Below, piece by piece: positions 33,945-41,782 of a DNA stretch of 56,688 nucleotides. A program made the position numbers and the translations under genes. Numbering within the stretch: the stretch's first letter is position 1; every line of letters starts with the position of its first letter. This stretch comes from CAIJMI01 sp043798445 (GTDB lineage: Bacteria; Patescibacteriota; Microgenomatia; UBA10105; UBA927), in NCBI GenBank assembly GCA_043798445.1, contig JAZDOQ010000018.1:1-56688 (forward strand), written 5' to 3'. The notes under the pieces were generated by a model. That model ran no database searches. It saw only the letters and a program-made list of their open reading frames with translations, and was not told where the DNA came from.

Positions 33945-34561
33945 TACTCCCTTCTTCCCTCAAGTGCTCGCTTGAGCGTTACCTCATCCGCATATTCAAT
34001 ATCTCCGCCTATTGGAATGCCATGAGCGAGTCTCGTGATTTTAACTCCTCTAAATCGTGGGGCGGTGGTTGCAAGTTGCTTTTGGATATACATGGCTGTT
34101 GCTTCTCCCTCCATTGTCGGATTCATCGCAAAAATCATTTCAATCACCGGCTCTTGTTGATTTTTGATGCGTTTCAGCAAATCAGCAATATATATTTCAT
34201 CAGGACCGATATTGTTTAACGGATCAATGCTTCCATGAAGCACATGATACACACCGCGGAATGCACCTGTCCGTTCAATCGACAACACATCGGTTGGCTG
34301 TTCAACAAGACAAATTGTTGCATGATCACGTCGTGGATCACTGCAAATCTGACAGGGATCTGCCTCTGTCACATTTTTACACACACTGCATAACACCGTA
34401 TTTGCTTTGAGTGCCACAAGAGAGTCAGCAAACCGCTTAATTTCATCTGTCGGAACGTGGAGCAAATAAAATGTTAAGCGCTGTGCTGTTTTTGGTCCAA
34501 TGCCTGGAAGCCGTTCAAACGATTCAATAACGCGCGTCACTGATTTTGGAAGGATACTCAT
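33941..34561 (-). CDS. recR: Recombination mediator RecR
   Basis: 206 residues from the ATG at 34561 (MSILPKSVTRVIESFERLPGIG), usual for RecR; the longer frame to 34660 overlaps prs. Contains the HhH (RLPGIGPKTAQRL), a C4 zinc finger (CSVCKNV and CQICSD), and a Toprim domain (ICLVEQPTD and EMIFAMNPTMEGEAT). RecR works with RecF/RecO at gaps. In many genomes it follows dnaX-ybaB; here it is a few genes away. Confidence 0.96.
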   Translation of the reverse strand: MSILPKSVTRVIESFERLPGIGPKTAQRLTFYLLHVPTDEIKRFADSLVALKANTVLCSVCKNVTEADPCQICSDPRRDHATICLVEQPTDVLSIERTGAFRGVYHVLHGSIDPLNNIGPDEIYIADLLKRIKNQQEPVIEMIFAMNPTMEGEATAMYIQKQLATTAPRFRGVKITRLAHGIPIGGDIEYADEVTLKRALEGRREY

Positions 34562-34568
34562 AAAAAAC

Positions 34569-35483
34569 TTACCGGGTGATAGTTGAAATTGCTGATGCAA
34601 TGATTGGGGCCACTGAAATAACAGTTGTCCCTTTCGGAAGCCGCTTGTCTGCAGCAACAATTGTATCCGTCACGATCAAATGATCGATTTGTGCTTTTTC
34701 CAAATTTTGTTTTACGTCTCCTGCAAGCACTGCATGTGATGCACAGACAATAACAGACGTTGCGCCTGCGGCTCGAAGCGCTTCAGCACCGTGCTTAATT
34801 GTACCGCCCGTCGAAATAATATCATCATTGATGATGGCGGTTCTTCCTTTCACATCTCCGATGATTTGAAAATTTTCACTGGTATCATGCCTGTCAATAA
34901 ACCGCTTTTTCTCCATAACAATCAAATCGGCGTCAAGCTGATAGGCAAAGTTTCGTGCGCGCCTCACACCGCCCACATCAGGAGAGACTACAACAGGATC
35001 CTTTACTCCTAGTTTTTTAACCGCATCAACAAAAACCGGCATGGCACTGATATGCATCACCGGAATTTGGAAAAATCCGACAATGGCGTCATTATGTAGA
35101 TCAACAACAATCACTTCCTTAAACTTTGAAACTTCAATAAGTTTTGCAATCACTCTTGAAGAAATCGGTTCTCCAACTCTATGTTGTTTATCCTGTCTGG
35201 AATACCCCATATACGGAATAATCGCAATCATGGTTTTTGGGGCACTCCTGCGGATTGCATCTCCCATCAACGCCATTTCTATGATGTACTGATCCATCGG
35301 ATTTGAAAACGATTGCAGCACAAAGACTGTCTTGTCCCTGACATCCTCTTGGATCCATGGACGTACTTCTCCATCAGCAAATCGTGTAAGTTCAACGCTT
35401 CCTAAATTGATATGTAACTGTTGCGCTATCCGCTCCGCAAGTACATGATTACTGGAACCCGCGAAGAGTAAGTAGTCTTTCAT
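34569..35483 (-). CDS. prs: Ribose-phosphate pyrophosphokinase
   Basis: 304 residues. Makes PRPP from ribose-5-phosphate and ATP. DLHNDAIVGFF matches the divalent-metal loop, and INDDIISTGGTIKHGAEAL is the PRPP-binding loop. VSPDVGGVRRA is also diagnostic. Own promoter 8 nt before the ATG. Provides PRPP for base salvage. Confidence 0.96.
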   Translation of the reverse strand: MKDYLLFAGSSNHVLAERIAQQLHINLGSVELTRFADGEVRPWIQEDVRDKTVFVLQSFSNPMDQYIIEMALMGDAIRRSAPKTMIAIIPYMGYSRQDKQHRVGEPISSRVIAKLIEVSKFKEVIVVDLHNDAIVGFFQIPVMHISAMPVFVDAVKKLGVKDPVVVSPDVGGVRRARNFAYQLDADLIVMEKKRFIDRHDTSENFQIIGDVKGRTAIINDDIISTGGTIKHGAEALRAAGATSVIVCASHAVLAGDVKQNLEKAQIDHLIVTDTIVAADKRLPKGTTVISVAPIIASAISTITR

Positions 35484-35491
35484 ATATATTT

Positions 35492-35521
35492 GTTATACCT
35501 GTTTTAACCCAAAGTAATCAA
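35492..35521 (-). promoter_or_regulatory. Promoter of prs-recR unit, leaderless
   Basis: Minus strand: TTGATT (35516-35521), 18-nt spacer, TATAAC (35492-35497), 8 nt to the ATG at 35483. Confidence 0.6.
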
Positions 35522-35548
35522 GGACCGAATTTTCCAAGTATTAAAAAA

Positions 35549-35761
35549 TTATTTCTTCTTCGGTATAAGTTCAGAAATGCGATAGGCTAAACGAGTTTCC
35601 CGTATTGATAAATGCGGCGCTGTGTTCTCTAAATGAGAAAAATCCAATTTATTTGGATCCGTTTTCTGAAAGTAGTTCACTGTAGAAACAAATTCCCCTA
35701 TATGCTTGCCTAAGGATATTGGCCTTGGTTGACGTCCTCTTTCAACTGCTTCAGTATTCAT
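35549..35761 (-). CDS. Unknown 70-aa protein
   Basis: Strong ribosome site (AAAGGAGGT) about 9 nt before the ATG at 35761. Soluble, with an internal RPISLGKHIGEF stretch and a Lys-rich end (ELIPKKK). No family recognised. Last gene of the run that starts upstream with dnaX. Confidence 0.65.
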   Translation of the reverse strand: MNTEAVERGRQPRPISLGKHIGEFVSTVNYFQKTDPNKLDFSHLENTAPHLSIRETRLAYRISELIPKKK

Positions 35762-35775
35762 AATACCTACCTCCT

Positions 35776-36561
35776 TTATTGAACAGCTATACTAAATTCT
35801 GTTTCTATATGTGGCTTTCCGAATTCTTTCCATGCAGAAAGTCCGCGCAAAAAAATCTCCATGAACCTGTCATTCCCACCTGATGACCCTGGTGCAAATG
35901 CAAGTTCCCCTTCGCGAACAGAGAAACTTCCGTTAGTGTAAAATGCCGTTCGTTTCATCTCGCCAATCGTCACCATGATCGGTTGACCCGGTTGGAACTT
36001 CACCGATGACATACGCGTTGTAGTTTTCATGTTGCCGTACCCGTCAATCCATGCAATCTTGTGTTCTGATATATCCGGAATGAGGGATGGTGATATTGAT
36101 TCACCGATCCATTTTTTTTCACCGTTTGCAATCCCAATGACTGCTTCGGGATAAAAGTCACGGGACCGGAATTGTGATCCTTTGTTTGCAACATTCACGT
36201 AATATAGTTTGTTTATCTCAGGCTTAATAAAAGAAAAACAATATCCGGAATTCACACCAACAACACGAACACCGTTTTTAAGTATTGCGTATACCAATCC
36301 TTCTCCTTCATTTGCATGCCGTTTTTCTTTGTTGTCTTTCCGAGGCGCAGTATTGGTATAGATAACCATGTCGGGAATTGGATTTACCAACGCATATTGC
36401 GCAGTCCAAAATCCGGTGGCAATTGTTGAAAATGCGGGAACACCGGTTGTCACACACTCAACAGTCCTATCAAATCCTTTTAATTTCTGAATAACCTCGG
36501 CAAATGAGGGATCACCTGTTCCATAATCGGCGATGATATGAAGAAAAATTGATTGGTTCAT
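35776..36561 (-). CDS. SAM hydroxide adenosyltransferase-like protein (DUF62)
   Basis: 261 residues. N-terminal IFLHIIADYGTGDPSF fits the family's TDFG-xxD strand, and the C-terminal domain has IAWIDGYGNMKT and FAPGSSGGNDRFMEIF, matching the family's IDxFGN and SSG motifs. Enzymes of this family split S-adenosylmethionine to adenosine and methionine; fluorinases and chlorinases are relatives. The N-terminal Asp pattern is degraded, so activity is uncertain. Follows ybaB closely. Confidence 0.75.
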   Translation of the reverse strand: MNQSIFLHIIADYGTGDPSFAEVIQKLKGFDRTVECVTTGVPAFSTIATGFWTAQYALVNPIPDMVIYTNTAPRKDNKEKRHANEGEGLVYAILKNGVRVVGVNSGYCFSFIKPEINKLYYVNVANKGSQFRSRDFYPEAVIGIANGEKKWIGESISPSLIPDISEHKIAWIDGYGNMKTTTRMSSVKFQPGQPIMVTIGEMKRTAFYTNGSFSVREGELAFAPGSSGGNDRFMEIFLRGLSAWKEFGKPHIETEFSIAVQ

Positions 36562-36564
36562 GGA

Positions 36565-36825
36565 TTACGTGCCTTTAGACATTTGGGCAAGTTGTCCTGC
36601 TGCTGCTTGCTGGGATTGTTTAATGACGTTTCCAATTGCTCGCTTTACGGATTCATTCGGAACTCCACCAATTGTCACAGATTGGACTTCCTGATTTCCA
36701 TTCATCGTTATCTCCACTTCCCCTTCTTTTGCAGTAAACGTCATGCCAGACAAAGCCTTTTGAATAGCCATAGCACTTTTTCTCATTTCATTCATATCAC
36801 CTAATTGTTTAAACGGATTAAACAT
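36565..36825 (-). CDS. ybaB: YbaB/EbfC nucleoid-associated protein
   Basis: 86 residues, somewhat short (family about 105). MFNPFKQLGDMNEMRK, then EVEITMNGNQEVQSVTIGG is the beta-hairpin signature. Ribosome site AAAGGAGG. The dnaX-ybaB order is the standard one. Confidence 0.93.
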   Translation of the reverse strand: MFNPFKQLGDMNEMRKSAMAIQKALSGMTFTAKEGEVEITMNGNQEVQSVTIGGVPNESVKRAIGNVIKQSQQAAAGQLAQMSKGT

Positions 36826-36839
36826 ATATTTTTCCTCCT

Positions 36840-38213
36840 TTATTTTTCTCCCAATACGACTTCTACGCGGACTTGCACACCAAATAATTTCTTGAACACC
36901 GTAGACAACATATCACGGACCTTCATCTCTGACAAGCGTTCCTGATGAAATTTGTACTGTGTTTCAATCGTCACAATTCCATTTTCAATACGTTTTGGAT
37001 GCGCCCCGCGAAGAACACCGGCAACAGAATGATTAAACGGCTTCAATGATTCAATCACGTCCTTCCAACACTCCACTAATTTTTCAACAGTAAATGATTC
37101 GTCGTTTGCTTCCACTGTTTTTTTTACTTCTTTCACGAAATCAGGGACAACGATTTTCGGTGTTACTTCTGACACAGGTGTAACCGGCCCGGTACAATAC
37201 TCCATAACTGCAAGTTCTATTGGAATTTCAGGTATTGGGGATGTTTTCATCAGGCCGTAGGCATCAATGAGACACTTCATGACGTGTTGAATACTCATTC
37301 TGTCCCACCCTAAAATCGTTTGTCCTTTTCCGATATTCACCAGTGATTCCTGAAGATCCCGCAGGATATCAACGATAAACCCTTTTATGTCTTTTGTTTC
37401 TGATACCAATAATTCAATAACGGCAAGTGCAGATTTTTCATCTTTAGCGGAAATTGCTTCTATAAACCGTTTCCGCTCCCCGCTATCGCTTGTTGAGAGA
37501 AGATCCGTAATAAAATCAATGGTAATTTTTTTCTTTGAAAAGCTGACTTGCTCTAACACTTTCACTGCGTCACGAAATGCCCCGTCTGACTCTGTTGCAA
37601 TGAAGGCAAGCGCGTCATCTTCGATGGTAATTGATTCTTTGGCAACAATTTTTTTAAGTGCGGAAATGAGTTCTTCTTGCGTTGCTTTTCGAAAAGGAAT
37701 CGCAATACACCGGGATTTAATGGTTGCCGGTATTTTTTGCTGGTCTGTCGTTGCCAGAACAAACACCGCGTGCTTCGGCGGTTCTTCAAGCGTTTTTAAC
37801 AGTGCATTAAACGCTTCGGGCGTTAACATGTGCACTTCGTCTATAATATATATCTTGTATTCTCCGCCAACTGGGGCAAGTGCAATTCTGTCCCGCAGTT
37901 CCCGAATCTCATCAATACCGCGGTTTGATGCCGCATCAATTTCAAGCACATCCATGTTCGTTCCGCGGGCTATAGATATACACGATTCACAAACGCCGCA
38001 CGGACCGCTCTTTTTTTTCAATTTTGAACAGAGGTATAGTTTTGCCAAAATCCTTGCTGCCGTTGTCTTTCCAGAGCCTTTTGGCCCTGTGAGAAGATAA
38101 GCGTGCGGGAGTTCTGATCGTTCTTTCTTAAGAAGTGAGCTCATCTGTTCCCGAACGTGGGTATTATCAATCTCGTCAATAACTTGCGGACGGTATGTTC
38201 GGTAAAAAGACAT
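36840..38213 (-). CDS. dnaX: DNA polymerase III gamma/tau subunit
   Basis: 457 residues from ATG 38213 (MSFYRTYRP), the family's usual beginning. Walker A LTGPKGSGKTTAA, zinc knuckle CGVCESC, Walker B IIDEVHML, and sensor LATTDQQKI. AAA+ clamp loader that loads the sliding clamp at primed sites. The C-terminal tau region is short, so it is closer to gamma. ybaB is immediately downstream. Confidence 0.96.
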   Translation of the reverse strand: MSFYRTYRPQVIDEIDNTHVREQMSSLLKKERSELPHAYLLTGPKGSGKTTAARILAKLYLCSKLKKKSGPCGVCESCISIARGTNMDVLEIDAASNRGIDEIRELRDRIALAPVGGEYKIYIIDEVHMLTPEAFNALLKTLEEPPKHAVFVLATTDQQKIPATIKSRCIAIPFRKATQEELISALKKIVAKESITIEDDALAFIATESDGAFRDAVKVLEQVSFSKKKITIDFITDLLSTSDSGERKRFIEAISAKDEKSALAVIELLVSETKDIKGFIVDILRDLQESLVNIGKGQTILGWDRMSIQHVMKCLIDAYGLMKTSPIPEIPIELAVMEYCTGPVTPVSEVTPKIVVPDFVKEVKKTVEANDESFTVEKLVECWKDVIESLKPFNHSVAGVLRGAHPKRIENGIVTIETQYKFHQERLSEMKVRDMLSTVFKKLFGVQVRVEVVLGEK

Positions 38214-38231
38214 AGGCCAATAATAACACAC

Positions 38232-38630
38232 TTATTCAGGATGATGAATCCCTAATAAGTGGTTCAATCCGTGAAGAATGAGAAACTCAATGACATCATC
38301 AACGAGTTTGTTTTCTTCACCGGCTTCCCTCACTGCTTGCGGATATGATACAACGATGTCGCCGAGATGTAATATATCATCAGGGGGTCCAACAAACGAA
38401 ATACCGTTATACTTCCCCATTTCCTGAAGCGGAAATGAAAGAACATTTGTTGGATAATCTTTTTGTCTGTATGTTTTATTAAGCGCATGAATCTTCCGGT
38501 CGCCAACAATCATGATGCTCACATCCGCATCGCTTTCAATTTTTGAAGCCAAAAAATCCTGTACTGTTTTGGTGATGCGCTTTCTCGCAATGGGGTATCG
38601 GGACTCTGTCTGGATGGTAACGGTAACCAT
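38232..38630 (-). CDS. ybeY: rRNA maturation endoribonuclease YbeY
   Basis: 132 residues. Metal motif H120-x3-H124-x5-H130 (HGLNHLLGIHHP). VLSFPLQE and LGDIVVSYP are the other conserved parts. The protein ends two residues after the last His, unlike most family members, which carry another 10-25 residues. It cleaves rRNA 3' ends and does ribosome quality control. Located between yqeY and dnaX. Confidence 0.92.
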   Translation of the reverse strand: MVTVTIQTESRYPIARKRITKTVQDFLASKIESDADVSIMIVGDRKIHALNKTYRQKDYPTNVLSFPLQEMGKYNGISFVGPPDDILHLGDIVVSYPQAVREAGEENKLVDDVIEFLILHGLNHLLGIHHPE

Positions 38631-38633
38631 ATA

Positions 38634-39080
38634 TTATTTTGCCATCAATACCTTAAGGGTTGAAGACACGCGCCCACCATCCGCCTTGCCCGCAACGGCA
38701 GCCATTCCCTGTTTCATAAGAAGTCCGAAGTTTTGTTCACCAGAAACAGCAACGGGTGCAAGAAGTGCCTTAAGCTCTTCATCACTCATTTCCGCTGAAA
38801 CATAGGTAAGAAGAACATCGAGTTCCCCCTGCTCTTTAGTAACAAGTTCATCTCTTCCTGCGGTTTTAAATGCCTCAACCGATTCTTTATGTGTCTTTAC
38901 CTGTTTTTTGATAGTATCCATCACGTCAGCATCAGTTAATGCCGTATCGCTTGCGGCACCGTACTTTGCAATTGCAGCATTTCGGATTGCAGACAGCAAA
39001 AAACGGATGGTATCAACAGCCACCGTGTTTCTTGCTTTCATTGCAGTCACTAGATCAGTTTTTAAGGTATCAAGCAGCAT
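38634..39080 (-). CDS. yqeY: GatB/YqeY-domain protein
   Basis: 148 residues, usual for YqeY. Begins MLLDTLKTDLVTAMKARN, then TIRFLLSAIRNA, and ends with AAVAGKADGGRVSSTLKVLM. Related to the tail domain of GatB that binds tRNA; function not firmly known. AAAGGAGA ribosome site. Commonly next to rpsU, as here. Confidence 0.93.
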   Translation of the reverse strand: MLLDTLKTDLVTAMKARNTVAVDTIRFLLSAIRNAAIAKYGAASDTALTDADVMDTIKKQVKTHKESVEAFKTAGRDELVTKEQGELDVLLTYVSAEMSDEELKALLAPVAVSGEQNFGLLMKQGMAAVAGKADGGRVSSTLKVLMAK

Positions 39081-39093
39081 ACATGTATCTCCT

Positions 39094-39282
39094 TTAGATT
39101 CTTCCTGGATGCCGAAGTCGTCGTGCTAAATCTCTCTTTTTTTCTTTTTTGATTTCAGCTGGTTTCTGATAAAATTCCCGCTTTTTAAGATCCTGCAATA
39201 CGCCTTCCATCAATACTTTGCGGGTAAATTTTCGAATGAGTGAATCTGAATTATCTCCTGGTTGTGCTTTCACAAATACCAT
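39094..39282 (-). CDS. rpsU: Ribosomal protein bS21
   Basis: 62 residues from the ATG at 39282 (MVFVKAQPGDN), chosen over a GTG 15 nt upstream because the ribosome site GGAGGTG falls between them. SLIRKFTRKVLMEGVL and REFYQKPAEIKKEKKRD are bS21-like. bS21 is next to the anti-Shine-Dalgarno on the ribosome. Confidence 0.93.
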   Translation of the reverse strand: MVFVKAQPGDNSDSLIRKFTRKVLMEGVLQDLKKREFYQKPAEIKKEKKRDLARRLRHPGRI

Positions 39283-39311
39283 ATAGTTTAAAAACACCTC
39301 CGTTTCCCTTT

Positions 39312-39722
39312 TTATTTGATAGCGTTTTTTACCATTGAAGCTATATCCGTCAATAAGTGTTTGCTATCTTTTTCAACTACTGATTGTATCACACTGCCAC
39401 CGTCATCGGAAAACCGCGGTAATATATGAAAATGCATATGATGCACACCATATTGTTCTTTGTGGTTCATGCCAATTGTGAAGACTTCGGTTTTGTAGAC
39501 AACAGTTAATGCAGAAACAATTTTTTGCACAGTTGCCATCAGAACCATAAGTTCCTCAGGGTTATAGTCCTGAATCGCCCATCCGTGTTTTTTAAGGACG
39601 ACGACAACATGTCCCGGCGTTGAGGGAAAAATATCAAGAAATGCACGCGTCTTCTCATCTTCATACACCGTATACGATGGGGTTTCATTTGCAACAATCT
39701 GACAGAACAAACATTTATCCAT
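39312..39722 (-). CDS. HIT-family nucleotide hydrolase
   Basis: 136 residues. CLFCQIVANETPSYTVYED start, then the histidine triad HMHFHILPR. Family members hydrolyse AMP-derivatives or Ap4A. Overlaps the stop of the DHH-like gene by 8 nt, so both are translated from one mRNA. Confidence 0.93.
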   Translation of the reverse strand: MDKCLFCQIVANETPSYTVYEDEKTRAFLDIFPSTPGHVVVVLKKHGWAIQDYNPEELMVLMATVQKIVSALTVVYKTEVFTIGMNHKEQYGVHHMHFHILPRFSDDGGSVIQSVVEKDSKHLLTDIASMVKNAIK

Positions 39723-40539
39723 AGATCGCCTTTACTTCAAAAATAAGCTCATCTAATGTTAATTTCGTTGGTTTCATATCCGGATTTTTTGCTGATCCAT
39801 TAAGAAGCATGTGCTTGCTTGAGTGTAAAAACCACGTTGCATTTGCATCCTTTTTAAGAAAAACCTCATACAGAGATGTTAAATCAATTTCATCTTTTGG
39901 AATGGTTTTCACCTGCGCGTTCCCATTTTTTGGGTCTTTCCGAACGACAAACACATACCCCATTTTTTGTCCATAATGCACAACTTCGCGATTGATAGAC
40001 TCTATCCCAAATGCTTTTCCAAACTTCGTATCAAAAACAATCGCATGATCTTTGATATCTGCTTCAGCCCACACTTTGTTTTGAAACATTTTGTATGCGC
40101 CGTCTAAACAATCCATGACTGTATCCATCATTCCAACAGGATTATCGACCATGTTAAGCTGTAAACCATCGATAATAACAGGGAGCGACAAATCCCAAAA
40201 ATCAGCGGTTGGATTTGGAAAAAATACTTCCCTGAAATGATCAACATCATTGACCACATGAAGTAATCGTTCTAATGCTACATCCTTTTTTCCTAAGGAT
40301 TGATACACCAACAATGCCGCACACGTATCATCATTTCCCTGATGGTGGTCAAATTTCCCAAAACCCGTATCGACATGGATAACATCTGGATTGCTGTCAG
40401 GCTCCATCCCGTTTAGTGTCTTCCCAGCAGGAACAAATGCAATCGCTGCTTCTTTTAAATCCGGTATAAACGTCTTTAAAAGCCACACAGACGTAATGGC
40501 GTCTAAATCAGGAGCAAAATGGGTCACAATGGTTTTCAT
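39715..40539 (-). CDS. DHH-like phosphoesterase family protein
   Basis: 274 residues from ATG 40539 (MKTIVTHFAPDLDAITS), the first after the promoter. The N-terminus has H7-x3-D11-x-D13 and later VIHVDTG with D57 and FDHHQGNDDTCA with H65-H66, matching the metal pattern of DHH phosphoesterases (HxxPDxDA, DHH). The helical C-terminal half differs from RecJ and NrnA. Likely a phosphohydrolase; substrate unknown. Confidence 0.75.
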   Translation of the reverse strand: MKTIVTHFAPDLDAITSVWLLKTFIPDLKEAAIAFVPAGKTLNGMEPDSNPDVIHVDTGFGKFDHHQGNDDTCAALLVYQSLGKKDVALERLLHVVNDVDHFREVFFPNPTADFWDLSLPVIIDGLQLNMVDNPVGMMDTVMDCLDGAYKMFQNKVWAEADIKDHAIVFDTKFGKAFGIESINREVVHYGQKMGYVFVVRKDPKNGNAQVKTIPKDEIDLTSLYEVFLKKDANATWFLHSSKHMLLNGSAKNPDMKPTKLTLDELIFEVKAIYG

Positions 40540-40549
40540 CGTACTTTTC

Positions 40550-40578
40550 AGTATATCGATTTTATCTTGATATAACAA
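40550..40578 (-). promoter_or_regulatory. Promoter of DHH-HIT unit
   Basis: Minus strand: TTGTTA (40573-40578), 17-nt spacer, TATACT (40550-40555), 10 nt to the ATG at 40539. Leader about 3-4 nt. Confidence 0.65.
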
Positions 40579-40586
40579 CACAACTA

Positions 40587-40619
40587 TTTAGCTTTCAAGG
40601 CCGGGCCTTGAAAACTAAA
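40587..40619 (+). repeat. REP palindrome R1 (upstream of RAYT)
   Basis: 33 bp. Outer arms TTTAG/CTAAA and inner perfect arms TTTCAAGGCC/GGCCTTGAAA around one G. Same core (CAAGGCC-N-GGCCTTG) as R2 and R3. Its right arm contains TTGAAA, which is the likely -35 of the transposase gene. Confidence 0.85.
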
Positions 40620-40636
40620 GATACTTCAAATATTAT
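40608..40636 (+). promoter_or_regulatory. RAYT promoter with -35 inside REP R1
   Basis: TTGAAA (40608-40613) in the right arm of R1, 17-nt spacer, TATTAT (40631-40636), ATG at 40649. Leader about 6 nt. Confidence 0.6.
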
Positions 40637-40648
40637 AAAAATACATCT

Positions 40649-41260
40649 ATGGCATCAAGAAAAACCATCCTAGCATCTAAACAGTATTATCACATTTATA
40701 ATCGAGGTCATAATAAGCAACAAATTTTTCTTCAACAACATGACTACCGCCGCTATATCGAACGCATGGAAGAATATCTTGAAAAACACGAAATAACCAT
40801 TCTTGCGTATTGCTTGATGCCAAATCATGTTCATTTCCTTATTCGGCAGGATGGAAATGAAGCCACTCAACAATTTATTCATCGATTACATACTGCATAT
40901 ACGATGTTTTTCAACAAAAAATATGAGCGTGTTGGTTCTGTTTTTCAAGGAAGATTCAGGGCGCGAATGATTGATTCTGAAGGATATTTATTACATATCT
41001 CACGATACATTCATCAAAACCCGATTGACCTCTTTAGCTTCCAAGGCCGGGCCTTGAGCCTCAAAGATTATCCGTGGTCATCATATAGGTATTACACACA
41101 ACCATTATTTCCCTCACCGATTTGTAATACCTCTATTCTCTTAAATTATTTTTCAAAAACTCATAAACAAATGTCATATACAAATTTTGTTGAAGGTGAA
41201 ATAAAACAATTATTAAAATCTCCAGAAAAAATGGAAAAAATAAACAACGGAGACTTCTAA
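40649..41260 (+). mobile_element. REP-associated tyrosine transposase (RAYT, Y1/HUH family)
   Basis: 203-residue protein-coding gene. HUH pair H60-V-H62 in LMPNHVHFL, catalytic Tyr120 in ISRYIHQNP, and the family words YNRG and YPWSSYR. RAYTs are single-copy IS200-like enzymes that process REP hairpins. REP copies lie 29 bp upstream, inside, and 2 bp downstream of this gene. The internal copy encodes residues about 128-138 in frame (SFQGRALSL) between NP and YPWSS, where relatives usually have a short loop. Tail-to-tail overlap of 4 nt with the Nudix gene. The gene looks intact. Confidence 0.93.
41033..41065 (+). repeat. REP palindrome R2 inside the RAYT coding region
   Basis: 33 bp, TTTAGCTTCCAAGGCC-G-GGCCTTGA then GCCTCAAA. 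Core arms CAAGGCC/GGCCTTG perfect. Translated in frame within the transposase without disrupting it. Confidence 0.85.
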
Positions 41261-41739
41261 ACTTTAGCTTCCAAGGCCTGGCCTTGGGCTATAAAACACC
41301 GAGGAAGAATAACGTCTTTGATATTTGGGTATAATGGAAGTCCTATTACATCCGCTTCTCCAATCCACTTCATATTGCAATATTCCCGCTCAGGAAATAC
41401 CGGTTTAAATTCTGGAACTATTATGACATACACAAAATCCATATGAATGTGTTTCGGTTTCCCTTCCCGGCCTGGAATGGATTCCTCAAACAAATAATCC
41501 GGAACTGGAAGCGAGGTCACTCGTTTATCAAGAATAATAGTTTTTGGCAAATACGCTGTCACATCAAATCCTGTTTCCTCTTTCACTTCCCGCACCAGAC
41601 ATTCTAAAGGATTTTCGTTCTCTTCCTGATGTCCACCAGGTGGTAACCACATCTGTAATTTTTGATGAAGTCCTAACAATACCTTCCGAGGCGCAGTATT
41701 TGTCAACAATACTGCTGTTGAAGTGTAATGTTTTAGCAT
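41257..41739 (-). CDS. Nudix hydrolase
   Basis: 160 residues. Complete Nudix box at 36-58 (GGHQEENENPLECLVREVKEETGF, given as GGHQEENENP and REVKEETGF): Gx5Ex7REUxEExGU. Hydrolyses nucleoside diphosphate derivatives; substrate unknown. The last 12 or so codons (IAQGQALEAKV) come from REP R3, so the C-terminus was made by the repeat. Starts close behind the REP R4 hairpin, with no clear promoter of its own. The stop shares bases with the RAYT stop on the other strand. Confidence 0.9.
   Translation of the reverse strand: MLKHYTSTAVLLTNTAPRKVLLGLHQKLQMWLPPGGHQEENENPLECLVREVKEETGFDVTAYLPKTIILDKRVTSLPVPDYLFEESIPGREGKPKHIHMDFVYVIIVPEFKPVFPEREYCNMKWIGEADVIGLPLYPNIKDVILPRCFIAQGQALEAKV
41263..41295 (+). 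repeat. REP palindrome R3 at the ends of RAYT and Nudix genes
   Basis: TTTAGCTTCCAAGGCC-T-GGCCTTGGGC then TATAAA. Inner arms CCAAGGCC/GGCCTTGG perfect. Begins 2 nt after the RAYT stop and encodes the C-terminus of the Nudix protein on the minus strand. Confidence 0.85.
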
Positions 41740-41749
41740 AACAAAAAAC

Positions 41750-41780
41750 TAGCTTCGCAAGGCGTGGCCTTGCGAAGCTA
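41750..41780 (-). terminator. REP palindrome R4 acting as proS terminator
   Basis: Perfect 14-bp arms TAGCTTCGCAAGGC/GCCTTGCGAAGCTA around a 3-nt loop. Same CAAGGC/GCCTTG core and AGCTT/AAGCT flanks as R1-R3. It starts 2 nt after the proS stop, and on the minus strand is followed by GTTTTTTG, so it makes a good intrinsic terminator for proS. Confidence 0.8.
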
Positions 41781-41782
41781 AA

